From Bacteroidota bacterium (lineage in GTDB: Bacteria; Bacteroidota; Rhodothermia; Balneolales; HLUCCA01), in assembly GCA_020832235.1 (NCBI GenBank), contig JAFIEZ010000015.1:62001-126000 (forward strand): 64,000 nt of DNA. Direction: 5' to 3'. A program made the translations under genes and the position numbers. The notes under the pieces are model-generated. The model worked only from the letters and a program-made list of their open reading frames with translations, searched no databases and was not told the origin of the DNA. Below, in pieces: positions 34,259 through 43,155 of the stretch. How positions within the stretch are numbered: position 1 is the first letter of the stretch; each line of letters opens with the position of its first letter.

Positions 34259-36622
34259 TTATCGCACAATTACCAAACGCCCTCTGCCTACTTCACTGCC
34301 ATTATTTTGATTGGCGACAATATAATATACCCCCGTAGCAACTTTACTACCGGAATTATCAAGACCATCCCATGATGTTCTGCCTCCTCTTGTTACAAAG
34401 CGGCGTATCAACCTGCCGTCTACCGTTAGTATGCTTACTGTGGTATTGTCGGTAAGTCCCTCGATTATTATTGGTTCTCGGGCGTTTTGCTGATAACTGT
34501 ATGGGTTTGGAAAAATTCTCAGAGATTGCATAGACGGTGCAGCTTCCCGTTCCAAGGTCTTATACACCATAAACCCATTTTCAGCCGCAATAAAAAGTTC
34601 TCCTGTCTGTGCGTTTAAAGCAACAGACTTAATTACATCTGATGTAAGCGGACTGTTTGCACTGGTGAATTGTCTCAAAATGGCACGACCAGATTCTTCC
34701 AGTAAAAAAATACCGTCGCCGTCGGTACCCACCCATTTTTGATTATTCCCATCAACGGCCATAGAAGTAATGCGAACATTACGCAACAATACCCGGTCGA
34801 ATGCACTTGTATCTGCACTTATGAGCGGTTGTGCCCGTCTTTCCAGAGCCGTACCGGTAATAATTCTGTCGGGGAATAAGAAACGACCAATGCCTCTGTC
34901 GGTTCCTACCCAGATTTCCCCACGCCTGTCTTGTACAAGCGTATTAACCTTCTCATTAGGCAGTGCACCGGCATCTTCAGCAGTAGTGAGCAGGAAAGAA
35001 CTGTCTTGACCTCCCTCTGGATTGCGAATGACCATAAGTCCTCGCCCAGCTTCGGCGTTATTTTCCAGCGTTACCCACACCTGTCCGAAAGAATCGGTGA
35101 AGATATTCCTGTATCGAGCATCTGACGGTACTTGTGGTAATTTGGCGAAAGTCTCTACGGTACGGTCTGAAATAGAATACCGGCCAAGAGTCCGAGTCGC
35201 CGAACTTCTGGAAACCATCCAAATAGCATCCGGATCTGTTTTATCGGCAGTCATTCCTGAAATAACAATAAACGATGAGCCTTCGTTGAATCCCGGCAAC
35301 TCCGTATTTGTTGTATTATAGCGGGTTATTTCACCAGATTCAGAATCAAAACGAACAAAACCTCGCCCCCAGGTACCAAAGAAATACTGTGATCCGGATA
35401 CAGCTGCAGTATACAGACTGTTGAGACCGAGCTGCTGCATGCTTTCATTGGTCAGTTGATTGTAATTCTGCCATCTACCGTCTCTGAATACATAAAATCC
35501 TGTATCGGTGAATCCAATGTTAAATCTCCCCGGAGTAGGGCTGGACGCTCCAACTACATCGCCGTTTTCGGCTACCAGAAACTCTTCAAACAAATTATGG
35601 GAAGGGCCATTGGGCTCAAAATAGTCGGGTTCGACCTGATTGCTGCCCAATCTCGCTAACCCTCGGTTGTTCGTACCTGCATATAAATCGCCCCGAAGGA
35701 GCAGCACGCTGTTGACGCGGGTTCCGAAGGGTACTGAAAATAATTCCTCTACTTCCATTTCACTGGTATCTAACCGAAGCCCGCGCGTACCCGATGCCAC
35801 ATAAAATATGGAGTGCGTCAATCGATTAATAGATGATATGGGCTGACCGCCAGGCAATGTAAAAGGTGACCAGACACCATTTTCCAGCATATAATTTGCC
35901 TCATTTGTGGAGGCAATTATTCCGTCAGATGCACCCTGTATAACCTGAACAGGGTTTCCTTCGAAATGAACTGCGCTAGAATAGCTTACCCACGACGCTG
36001 CCAGCTTCAGATCATCGGTAAATCGGTCTCCCAGGGCAACTCCTGAACTGGTAGCCAGATTTACCATATTACCGGAAACACTCACGTCCAGCACAGCAGA
36101 AGCCGACGGGAAATTGCCAAAACGGGTGTAAGAATCTACTACTACTCTGGTATTTACGTCAAATAAAACAAGTCCGAAGTCCGTCCCCACAAAAAGCATA
36201 TCACCAACTACGTCCATAGAGTTTATTCGATTCGACAGAAACCGATCGTTTCGGGATATGTCGTTAAAATGCCTGAATCGTGATGTCGCCAGATTAAAAA
36301 CAGACAGGGTTCCATCAGCATACCCGAACCAAATCGTGTTATTGGTAAGATCAACCTGCATAGCGGTAGCTTCCGATTGGTATTTACCATCATTGGTATT
36401 GTACATAATCGCCGTACCGTCGTCGTCGTTAAATAGAAAGAAACCTCCGGTCGTTAGCGCAGCTATGGAACCGGGACTGTCGGGCCTCAAGTGACTGACC
36501 TGCAGTACATTCCGATGGGATGTGTATACGCTCCAGGTATCGAAGGGGGCATCGGAATTACTATATTGCGCCAAGAGCAGGCTTGGCAACACAAACAGTA
36601 TAATCGCAAAAATATTTTTCAT
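34259..36622 (-). CDS. porZ: PorZ-like beta-propeller protein
   Basis: A 787-residue exported protein. The signal peptide (about 1-18) is followed by FDTWSVYTSHRNVLQVSH, which matches the start of PorZ, and by two beta-propeller regions (about 25-330 and 335-690; repeats such as RRGEIWVGTDRGIGRF and NNQKWVGTDGDGIFLL). The C-terminal ~85 residues (SLRIFPNPYS ... SKVATGVYYIV) form a T9SS-type sorting or FlgD-like sandwich. PorZ of Porphyromonas has this same plan and helps attach A-LPS to cargo at the cell surface. Length agrees. No other por gene is in the window. A two-component-type propeller protein of other function is the alternative. Confidence 0.72.
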   Translation of the reverse strand: MKNIFAIILFVLPSLLLAQYSNSDAPFDTWSVYTSHRNVLQVSHLRPDSPGSIAALTTGGFFLFNDDDGTAIMYNTNDGKYQSEATAMQVDLTNNTIWFGYADGTLSVFNLATSRFRHFNDISRNDRFLSNRINSMDVVGDMLFVGTDFGLVLFDVNTRVVVDSYTRFGNFPSASAVLDVSVSGNMVNLATSSGVALGDRFTDDLKLAASWVSYSSAVHFEGNPVQVIQGASDGIIASTNEANYMLENGVWSPFTLPGGQPISSINRLTHSIFYVASGTRGLRLDTSEMEVEELFSVPFGTRVNSVLLLRGDLYAGTNNRGLARLGSNQVEPDYFEPNGPSHNLFEEFLVAENGDVVGASSPTPGRFNIGFTDTGFYVFRDGRWQNYNQLTNESMQQLGLNSLYTAAVSGSQYFFGTWGRGFVRFDSESGEITRYNTTNTELPGFNEGSSFIVISGMTADKTDPDAIWMVSRSSATRTLGRYSISDRTVETFAKLPQVPSDARYRNIFTDSFGQVWVTLENNAEAGRGLMVIRNPEGGQDSSFLLTTAEDAGALPNEKVNTLVQDRRGEIWVGTDRGIGRFLFPDRIITGTALERRAQPLISADTSAFDRVLLRNVRITSMAVDGNNQKWVGTDGDGIFLLEESGRAILRQFTSANSPLTSDVIKSVALNAQTGELFIAAENGFMVYKTLEREAAPSMQSLRIFPNPYSYQQNAREPIIIEGLTDNTTVSILTVDGRLIRRFVTRGGRTSWDGLDNSGSKVATGVYYIVANQNNGSEVGRGRLVIVR

Positions 36623-36737
36623 GAGTTAAGTTTACGCAAGCACCTCACAGATTCCAACATCAGATGCCATAAAACGAATCGTTTCTTGTTATGATGGGTA
36701 GAATAGCTCGTAATACAAGGAGCAGATACAGGCATTT

Positions 36738-39188
36738 TTAGAATATTCTGGCGACAGAAACCCCAAGGTATGTCCCCGGGCGGTCTAGTCGGAAGGCAGC
36801 ATCGACCCTCAAAATTCCGAACAGGCTATTTAAGGAAGCCCCGATTTCGTGATGGCTCGTTGCCGGATTTACCGTAAGCAAATGATGGTTAGGAGGTGTG
36901 TTCATCCAGCGATGTCCGCCAAAGACCACAATCCCCATATTTTTTTGAACGGCCCAGTCGAAACCAATTGCTTCAAATGGGATGGTTCTGAAATTATGTT
37001 CCCAGAACACGGCAATACTGGCATCCGAAAGTACCGGTACAAATGAAGCTGTTTTGAGCAAGCCGAAAGGTGTAAAATAGGACACCCTTGTGTCGGTTCC
37101 AAAACGTTGATGCTCCGGATTGTCGCCAAATAAATATCCCGCCTCCATGCGTACATCCAGCGTGTTGCTGAAAAGTCGACGGGAAAAGAACGTTTCGAAC
37201 TGCCAGTCGACCCGGGAATACAACCTCACATAGTTCCAATCGCTGCCGATGTTGGCATCGCTGAACCGAGCCTTTATCAACGCCGTTTGTGAGCCGGTAA
37301 CACCGAAGGGGGTGGGGTCGCCACCGTAAGCCAATTGAAGTTCCCCAAAACGGTTCATGCCGGGGGTTATTTGGAGGTTTTCTCGTTGCAGGATGCCGCC
37401 GGGAATAGAGTAGTTGGTTGTTTTGAGCAACGATTCATGGCGTTCCTGCCCGGCTGTGAGGGTCCAGCGAATATTCGTGGTTCGAGTACGGCGGGATGCC
37501 GACACAAAGGCCGACTCAACCCGACTGTAATCAAAGTAGTCATCCCCACCGAATAAAAGCAGTCCGGAAGCCATTACGGGATGGATAGACGACTCCTGAA
37601 ACAGATGGCGGGTTTCGTATTGGTACCCGGCTTCGAGGCGTAGCGGCCGCTGACGTGGCCGTCCACTGGGGAGGGTTCCGGCGGTCAGGGGCAGGGTGTA
37701 ACGAAGATTGCCGCCATAGGCCAGATCCCGGCTTCCGGTGTAGTAAGAAAGATTCGTGCTGACGCGCAGTCGGCTGTTCAATGCACGTGTATAGGATGCA
37801 CCCAGCTGGGCTGCATCCACCCGATTGTAGCCTACTTGGGGAGTAAATCCGGTAAACATCTTGCCGAGAAAACCGGAATTTCGCGACTCTCGCTCCTCGC
37901 TATCGCGCACAAATCGGGCCAGCGCTCCGGTGGGTTCAAAAGCTTTCTCAAGCGTTTGGGTGGAGTCTAACTGTTCATATGCCAGTTGTTCACGGTCATC
38001 GAGGGGAATGTGGCGAATAAGCTGTCGGGTAGTATCGGGGTGCTCGATATAAGATGCCGGCAGCAGGCGACGGGTTATGGAAAACAGCGTATCGGGCAGG
38101 GGGACGTTTACTTCATAGTTGGAAAGGCGTGAAAGCTGGGAGAATCGGATGGTGGGAAATTGAAGTCCCGGAATACCGAAACGGATATTTCCGTCGATGC
38201 GCACATCCACCGGCAGCCAGAAGTCACCACCGAAATTGGAGAACTGCTGGCGATACCAAAGACCAAATTCCTGAATGGGTGGGGGAAACATAACCGAATC
38301 GCCGGGACGAAGGTCCACCTCAAGCAGGGCATATACTTCGCCGAGTACGGCTATTTTGCCCTCGAACGTTGGCTGAAGCCGGCGGCGGGGTGTTACCAGA
38401 ATATCGTAAACGGCCCTGCCGTCTAGTTCGCGAATGCCATCCAGCTTAAAATGGTAATAGCTGAGGGCATTGGGATGGGTAACCCCCACCATGTTAAACC
38501 CGGAAATTTCGATGTTATCGTCGTAGAAATTGGGTACCAGTGTGGCAGCGGCAAAGTTTTGGTCCATCTCCATATTGGAGGTCTGTTCGCGATGAAGCAA
38601 CACCTCGCGCGTGCCGCGACGACGGTCCCAAAATGCGCGGGACTCGCTCTCGGTTATGGATACGATACCGGTTTCGTTCTCGAGTCGCTGACGGGTATAG
38701 GCATCGGCGATGTAGGTTTCGAGCTGGTTTCGCCAGATGGGCTTGCGGCGTATCACCTCGCGCATGATGCGTATGGCGGGATCTTCGCCGGTTACAACAA
38801 CCTCCTCCATAACTGTGGTAACAGGTTGCAACGAGATAGACAAGGGTTGGTCTGGTGGGGATGGAAGCTCAATTCTGGTCGACTCATACCCGATATAGCG
38901 TACCAACAAAACGGCCGGAAAATCGGGAATGGGGATGGTGAACTCCCCATCGGTATTGGTGATGGTTCCGCGGTAGGTGCCCTCAATCTGAACGGTAGCA
39001 GCTATTAACGGGTCTGCATTTGTGGCATCTGTTATGGTGCCGGATACGGAGACAGGATTATTTGAAGATACCTCAACAAGAGGAGTACTTTCGTGCGTAT
39101 CTAAATCGGACAAAGAGCTCGCATACACATTTACAAAGGTGCCATGCAGGGAAAAAATGAGCACTAAACTAAACATTAACAAACGCAT
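36738..39188 (-). CDS. DUF5686 outer-membrane protein with CarboxypepD_reg domain
   Basis: An 816-residue exported protein. After a signal peptide (about 1-24) there is a carboxypeptidase-regulatory-like domain (about 45-120; GTYRGTITNTDGEFTIPIP). The DUF5686 region follows (about 130-816), with IMREVIRRKPIWRNQLETY and GLWYRQQFSNFGGDFWLPVDVR typical of it, then a barrel ending in VARIF. The family is widespread in Bacteroidota. It is found in the outer membrane but its function is not established; there is no plug, so it is not a standard TonB receptor. It lies 115 bp upstream of the PorZ-like gene on the same strand and may be co-transcribed. Confidence 0.85.
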   Translation of the reverse strand: MRLLMFSLVLIFSLHGTFVNVYASSLSDLDTHESTPLVEVSSNNPVSVSGTITDATNADPLIAATVQIEGTYRGTITNTDGEFTIPIPDFPAVLLVRYIGYESTRIELPSPPDQPLSISLQPVTTVMEEVVVTGEDPAIRIMREVIRRKPIWRNQLETYIADAYTRQRLENETGIVSITESESRAFWDRRRGTREVLLHREQTSNMEMDQNFAAATLVPNFYDDNIEISGFNMVGVTHPNALSYYHFKLDGIRELDGRAVYDILVTPRRRLQPTFEGKIAVLGEVYALLEVDLRPGDSVMFPPPIQEFGLWYRQQFSNFGGDFWLPVDVRIDGNIRFGIPGLQFPTIRFSQLSRLSNYEVNVPLPDTLFSITRRLLPASYIEHPDTTRQLIRHIPLDDREQLAYEQLDSTQTLEKAFEPTGALARFVRDSEERESRNSGFLGKMFTGFTPQVGYNRVDAAQLGASYTRALNSRLRVSTNLSYYTGSRDLAYGGNLRYTLPLTAGTLPSGRPRQRPLRLEAGYQYETRHLFQESSIHPVMASGLLLFGGDDYFDYSRVESAFVSASRRTRTTNIRWTLTAGQERHESLLKTTNYSIPGGILQRENLQITPGMNRFGELQLAYGGDPTPFGVTGSQTALIKARFSDANIGSDWNYVRLYSRVDWQFETFFSRRLFSNTLDVRMEAGYLFGDNPEHQRFGTDTRVSYFTPFGLLKTASFVPVLSDASIAVFWEHNFRTIPFEAIGFDWAVQKNMGIVVFGGHRWMNTPPNHHLLTVNPATSHHEIGASLNSLFGILRVDAAFRLDRPGTYLGVSVARIF

Positions 39189-39555
39189 ATGTGTATATTT
39201 AACCAGAATGAAAATTCGCCGTTATACGATTATAGTCTACGCCCTGCGCCGGATTACCGTTCCGAAACCCACTGTAAAGCGAAAGACGATTTAATCTGTA
39301 CTAGTACGTTCTGAAGCATGATTCAGTTGCGGGATTAACAAAATTGAATCAAAAAGAACTATATGTTTTGGGCGGCATTGAGCATTCTGGTCTGATATAA
39401 CTGTATAAAGCGTTTTTTTAAGATAAAACGGCTACAGGAAGCAACACCTGTAAACTTTCCTTGTTTTATGGATTTCAAAGGCAACGATTGAGTCGTAACC
39501 TCGTTATCCATACTGACCTGCTATCATTGTAATTCAAAAATTGTAATATCATCTG
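39189..39555. other. Intergenic region between divergent genes
   Basis: 367 bases with no gene that I can support. The only structure seen is a short inverted repeat TACAGG (39433-39438)/CCTGTA (39447-39452). The promoters of the DUF5686 gene and of the YdjM-like gene should lie here. Confidence 0.6.
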
Positions 39556-40581
39556 ATGGATCCGTTAACACACGGCCTGGTGGGAGCTCTCACCGCCCAG
39601 AGCATCACCCGCCATCGCAAAATTCGGCCCACGTTAATCACCGGTTTTTTTGCCGCTTTGCTGGCTGATCTGGATACGTTTATACACAGCAGCAGCGATC
39701 CGTTACTCAATGTTGAAATTCATCGTCAGTTTACACACGCCCTGGTATTTATACCCGTCGGTGCCTTGGTGGCTGCAATTCTTATGTTTTGGTTTCAGCG
39801 CAGGCATCTGAGTTTTACGGAAGTGTACATTATCAGCTTCATTGGTTACGCAACCAGCGGTCTGTTAGATGCCTTTACCAGCTATGGAACGCAGTTACTT
39901 TGGCCATTTTCTGATGCACGTATAGCCTGGAATATTGTTTCTGTGGTTGATCCCGTGATTACAATCGGGCTTTTGGTCGCTTTTTTCATGCTATTTCGTC
40001 CGGAACGTCACATTATGGGTCCGCCGAGAGGCTCGGGCTGGGCTTATGCCGGACTTGCGTGGCTTGGATTTTTCCTGATTATAGGATTTGCTCAATTGCA
40101 GCGGGCCAAAGATGCGGCCTACGATATAGCTCGTGAACGTTCACACATCATGGAGCGTGTGGTTGTTAAACCAACGCTCGGGAACAGGGTCTTATGGCGG
40201 TCAACGTACGTGCGTAACGATACGGTGTATGCCGATGGTATCCGCCTCACCTGGTTCGGAGAGAATGTGTATTACCAAGGAGATGCTCAGCCGCTGGTAC
40301 GGCTGGATACATTTGATGAAATCCAAAGTACTACCCAATTCAACGATATCAAGAGGTTTTATCACCTTTCTGACGGATTTCTTATCAGACATCCCGATCA
40401 GGCAGATGTTATAGGGGATGCTCGATACGCTATGCTACCGACATCATTGATACCGTTGTGGGGTATTCGGCTAGACAGTACAGACACCAACGCTCACGTG
40501 GGGTTTGCGTATTTCAGGGATGCGAGTAGTGAGAATCGCTCAACATTATGGACGATGTTACGCGCCAGGGAACTTGACTAG
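39556..40581 (+). CDS. YdjM-like inner-membrane metal-dependent hydrolase
   Basis: A 341-residue membrane protein of the YdjM/LexA-regulated, predicted metal-dependent hydrolase family. It opens MDPLTHGLVGALTAQS, where the conserved DxxTH supplies metal ligands. ADLDTF and HRQFTHALVFIPVG give the further Asp and His, and four to five helices follow (to about 175). The C-terminal half (about 180-341) is soluble and shared by Bacteroidota members. The substrate is unknown; the family has been suggested to act on phospholipids. It appears monocistronic; the ATG at 39556 is well placed for DPLTH but no ribosome site is clear. Confidence 0.85.
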   Translation: MDPLTHGLVGALTAQSITRHRKIRPTLITGFFAALLADLDTFIHSSSDPLLNVEIHRQFTHALVFIPVGALVAAILMFWFQRRHLSFTEVYIISFIGYATSGLLDAFTSYGTQLLWPFSDARIAWNIVSVVDPVITIGLLVAFFMLFRPERHIMGPPRGSGWAYAGLAWLGFFLIIGFAQLQRAKDAAYDIARERSHIMERVVVKPTLGNRVLWRSTYVRNDTVYADGIRLTWFGENVYYQGDAQPLVRLDTFDEIQSTTQFNDIKRFYHLSDGFLIRHPDQADVIGDARYAMLPTSLIPLWGIRLDSTDTNAHVGFAYFRDASSENRSTLWTMLRARELD

Positions 40582-40945
40582 ATGATTGTGACTGTGCTGG
40601 TTCTGACCAGGTAGCCAGGCGATAGTTGCATTTCACTGGTGTGTTCCTGCAACTTTTGAGGGTTTATCCTGTGCGATCATGGGGCAGTCGTGCGCTAATT
40701 TTGTGCCTTACATGTGTTTCTATTGTGCGGTCATGAGGCCTTCGGCATAGAACTCTATGTACCTGCCGTGTAACGACTCCGTGCATAAACCATAAAAAGG
40801 GGCTGCCTAAGCGCAGAAATTGCTCATTGCCGAGTATGGTATCGTAAGTATGCTTATTTTTATACGTTGTTGCGCGTAAATTGACAGAGACTGTTCAGCA
40901 GCCCCAAAAATAACCGCACAAACCATTGATTTTATAATTGATAAT
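40582..40945. other. Gene-free segment with direct repeat and MITE-like element
   Basis: No protein gene. TGTGCGATCATGGGGC (40670-40685) and TGTGCGGTCATGAGGC (40724-40739) are a 14/16 direct repeat. The MITE-like element at 40799-40905 is listed separately. The tRNA-Arg follows at 40946. Confidence 0.55.
40799..40905. mobile_element. Possible MITE, 107 bp with 8-bp terminal inverted repeats
   Basis: GGGGCTGC (40799-40806) and GCAGCCCC (40898-40905) are perfect inverted ends. Each is followed inward by two unlike bases and then AA. AAAAA occurs just outside both ends (40794-40798 and 40906-40910), as a 5-bp target duplication would. Ends beginning GGGGCTG are common in insertion sequences. 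A leftward small RNA ended by GCAGCCCC plus TTTTT is the alternative reading. Confidence 0.4.
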
Positions 40946-41018
40946 GACCCGGTAGTTCAACCGGATAGAACAGAAGCCTCCTAAGCTCCAGATCTGGGTT
41001 CGAGTCCCGGCCGGGTCA
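40946..41018 (+). tRNA. tRNA-Arg (CCT anticodon)
   Basis: 73 nt: acceptor GACCCGG/CCGGGTC perfectly paired, D-stem GTTC/GAAC with GG in the loop, anticodon stem GAAGC/GCTCC with loop CTCCTAA (anticodon CCT, codon AGG), T-arm CTGGG/CCCGG. The anticodon stem has an A-C mismatch at 28-42. CCA is not encoded. Confidence 0.92.
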
Positions 41019-41147
41019 CTGCCGTAATTGTCAGAAAGCATAGCACTGTTTGGGGAAGTAATACTTCGGAACTGATCCAATTGCGCGGTTTATTTTGTCT
41101 CATCACGTAAAAATTAACCCACGAAGCTGGCAATTCAGCCGCGGATT

Positions 41148-42017
41148 TTACCGGTGCAACATAAAGAGTCGATTTACATTAAATCCGAAACGAAAGCCTC
41201 CATCCAATGGATCTCCGTTTCTCCCAGCCAGTACATAGGCGTCGTTAAGGGCCTGCGTAGTTGTAAAGAAAAGCTGAAATACATGCCCACCTGTTTCAAT
41301 ATCTAATCCAATCCCTACATTGTTACGGAATGACTCGGAATCGCTGTTTTCTGACCATATATACTGACCCGTAAGTGCCAGCCGGCCGGTTATACGATAG
41401 CGGGCTGACACACCTAAGCCGAAGTACCACTGAGCGTCACCGGGTATGGCAATTTCGAATCCTGTTCTGTTGAACCGTGCCAGCTGGGGGGAAAGCTGCA
41501 CGCTAAGGTCATCTGAAAATTTACGGGATATGAGCAGCGCACCATAGTAAGAAGTACGATCGTATAGTGTAAATTCGCGCGATCCTAAGAAGTTATATTC
41601 AGCACTGTTGAGTCCAACAGATCCGGTTAGCGATATGTTTACTGGAGGACTACCTGATTGCATTTGTTTAATCAGTGCGTATCGGAAACCGGCATCAAAA
41701 ACTTTATCGAGTCCAGACCTGCCAATGTACACGGAGGCCTTGTCACGAATACCATACTCAAGGCTAAACCGTATCACAGCCCCATTGTCAATACCGTAGA
41801 AGTTCCGCCAACCGTTGCTCAATTCACCAAAACTGTGCATTATGGCATAGTGCATTTCACCGCGCGAAAGGGGTTCGGTGGTAAGGATGTTGATATTGCG
41901 TGGCGCCATGAACGTCAGCTCAACAGGTCGATCCTGTACAACAAGACGCCTCTCCAACTGGGCAATAAGCTGGGTGGGTATGCATAGCAATAGAAGAATG
42001 AAGAGTGCTTTAATCAT
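41148..42017 (-). CDS. DUF5777-like outer-membrane beta-barrel protein
   Basis: A 289-residue exported protein. The frame is open for 39 codons upstream, but ATG at 42017 begins a proper signal peptide (KALFILLLLCIPTQLIAQ) and overlaps the end of the YceI gene by 8 bp, so it is chosen. The mature part shows 8-10 amphipathic beta strands (RFSLEYGIRDKASVYIGRSG, QWYFGLGVSARYRI) with a terminal aromatic-rich stretch, as in the DUF5777-like family of Bacteroidota barrels. It is the last gene of the MarR, Rieske, YceI operon. Its function is unknown; in this setting it may carry small molecules or electrons' partners across the outer membrane (speculative). Confidence 0.75.
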   Translation of the reverse strand: MIKALFILLLLCIPTQLIAQLERRLVVQDRPVELTFMAPRNINILTTEPLSRGEMHYAIMHSFGELSNGWRNFYGIDNGAVIRFSLEYGIRDKASVYIGRSGLDKVFDAGFRYALIKQMQSGSPPVNISLTGSVGLNSAEYNFLGSREFTLYDRTSYYGALLISRKFSDDLSVQLSPQLARFNRTGFEIAIPGDAQWYFGLGVSARYRITGRLALTGQYIWSENSDSESFRNNVGIGLDIETGGHVFQLFFTTTQALNDAYVLAGRNGDPLDGGFRFGFNVNRLFMLHR

Positions 42018-42576
42018 TGTATTTCTCCATTTCAATACGAATGCTGACCTTTTGAACTTCACTGAGTTCGAGGAAAACAACACGAGGTCTGCTGATGTTA
42101 TGGTCGTCGAGAGCGACTTCAAAAGAAGCTTCAAGAACTAGCATATTGCCTTCATCATCAAAGGTGAGGGTTCCTTCCACTTCACGCTGCCGTGTGATGC
42201 CATGTATGGTAAACTCACCTTCAACCCGCACATTCTGTGTGCTTTCTTCCATTGGGTCTATGGTTGAATCCTCAGTGAAACGCCCTTTAAACTCTGCAAA
42301 AGGGTGCACATTGGTTCGGAGGTAACTATCACGCATGTGACGGTTTCTGAGCGATATGCCCGTATCTAACGTGTTCAGATCCAGATAGAAATCTACCGTT
42401 CTTTCCATGAGGTCGATGAGCCCGACCAAATTATCAGATACACCTGTAAATGTTAATGCAGGTGCTCTCGACTCAAACTCAGCATACCCGTTTTCGCCGT
42501 AGAACTGTTGTGCATGAAGGGGCGTTGCAACAGCGATAAGCAGCAAGAGAGCTAGTATATGGCACCGATACATCAT
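42010..42576 (-). CDS. YceI-like periplasmic protein
   Basis: A 188-residue secreted protein. The signal peptide ends about residue 22 (TPLHAQ). The mature protein matches YceI-like lipocalin folds: FESRAPALTFTGVSDNLVG, NRHMRDSYLRTNVHPFAEFKGRF, VEGEFTIHGITRQREVEGTL. YceI proteins bind isoprenoid or quinone-like lipids in a beta-barrel cavity. Its start overlaps the Rieske gene end by 4 bp and its end overlaps the next gene, so the three are translated together. The pairing with a Rieske protein suggests handling of a redox-active lipid, but no substrate can be read from the sequence. Confidence 0.9.
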   Translation of the reverse strand: MMYRCHILALLLLIAVATPLHAQQFYGENGYAEFESRAPALTFTGVSDNLVGLIDLMERTVDFYLDLNTLDTGISLRNRHMRDSYLRTNVHPFAEFKGRFTEDSTIDPMEESTQNVRVEGEFTIHGITRQREVEGTLTFDDEGNMLVLEASFEVALDDHNISRPRVVFLELSEVQKVSIRIEMEKYND

Positions 42577-43091
42577 TTTTGTATGGTTACTATATTTCCG
42601 CTTTGCGTTACAGAGAACTCCTGCAGATTTCTGTTAGCCGGCCCTTGGACGACCTCACCGCGGGTGTTAAAGCGTGAACCGTGGCAGGTGCAGACGAACT
42701 GTTGATTAGAGAAATTCCAGCTCCGGTCGCACCCGGCGTGAGTACAGATACTTGTGAATGCCCGAAAAGAACCACCAACGTTTACTACTAATGTTTGAGC
42801 GGCAGCTATGAGTCCCCAGGAACCGCTGTTTGAAAGCGATGAAGCGTCATCTTTTGTGAGGTCAATGGTTATTGTATTTCCGGATATTGTAAAGCCTGAA
42901 TTACCATCGGGTGGGGTATCTTGTGAAGGACCCACAATGTTTTCCGTACCATTGTCACTGCTGCATCCTGTAAAGGAGATGCCCAGAGCTGCAAATAACG
43001 CGACGGATCCGGCCGTTTTCAGGAATGATTTACGAGATACGAGTTCATTTTCATAAAATGCCTCACTGCTGGTATTGATTTTTTCTTGCAT
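42573..43091 (-). CDS. Rieske 2Fe-2S lipoprotein
   Basis: A 172-residue exported iron-sulfur protein. The cluster ligands are in CTHAGCD (about 115-121) and CTCHGSRF (about 134-141), the classical C-x-H and C-x2-H boxes. The N-terminus SRKSFLKTAGSVALFAALG resembles a Tat signal (RK instead of RR), and FTGC offers a lipidation Cys. A Tat route makes sense for a cofactor-loaded protein. It is about 64 bp downstream of the MarR gene and overlaps the YceI gene by 4 bp. It lacks the membrane partner of a bc1 complex, so it is probably an electron carrier of a small redox system. Confidence 0.93.
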   Translation of the reverse strand: MQEKINTSSEAFYENELVSRKSFLKTAGSVALFAALGISFTGCSSDNGTENIVGPSQDTPPDGNSGFTISGNTITIDLTKDDASSLSNSGSWGLIAAAQTLVVNVGGSFRAFTSICTHAGCDRSWNFSNQQFVCTCHGSRFNTRGEVVQGPANRNLQEFSVTQSGNIVTIQK

Positions 43092-43155
43092 TGGTTTGTG
43101 TAGCTGGTTTATGGTGTTGTTAGGATTCTACACAAATTAAAATCGCAATACCTAT

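Noticed and set aside
34060-34269. A 69-codon minus-strand ORF over tRNA-Ala
   Set aside because: Its middle (GFEPQTFALPARRSSQLSY) is the well-known false translation of a tRNA antisense strand; the cloverleaf is clear on the plus strand.
40799-40905. Signal recognition particle RNA
   Set aside because: The size and closing stem fit, but the conserved GGAAGCAGC-type core is missing.
40895-41080. A 61-codon minus-strand ORF over tRNA-Arg
   Set aside because: It is the antisense of the tRNA and has no family features or ribosome site.
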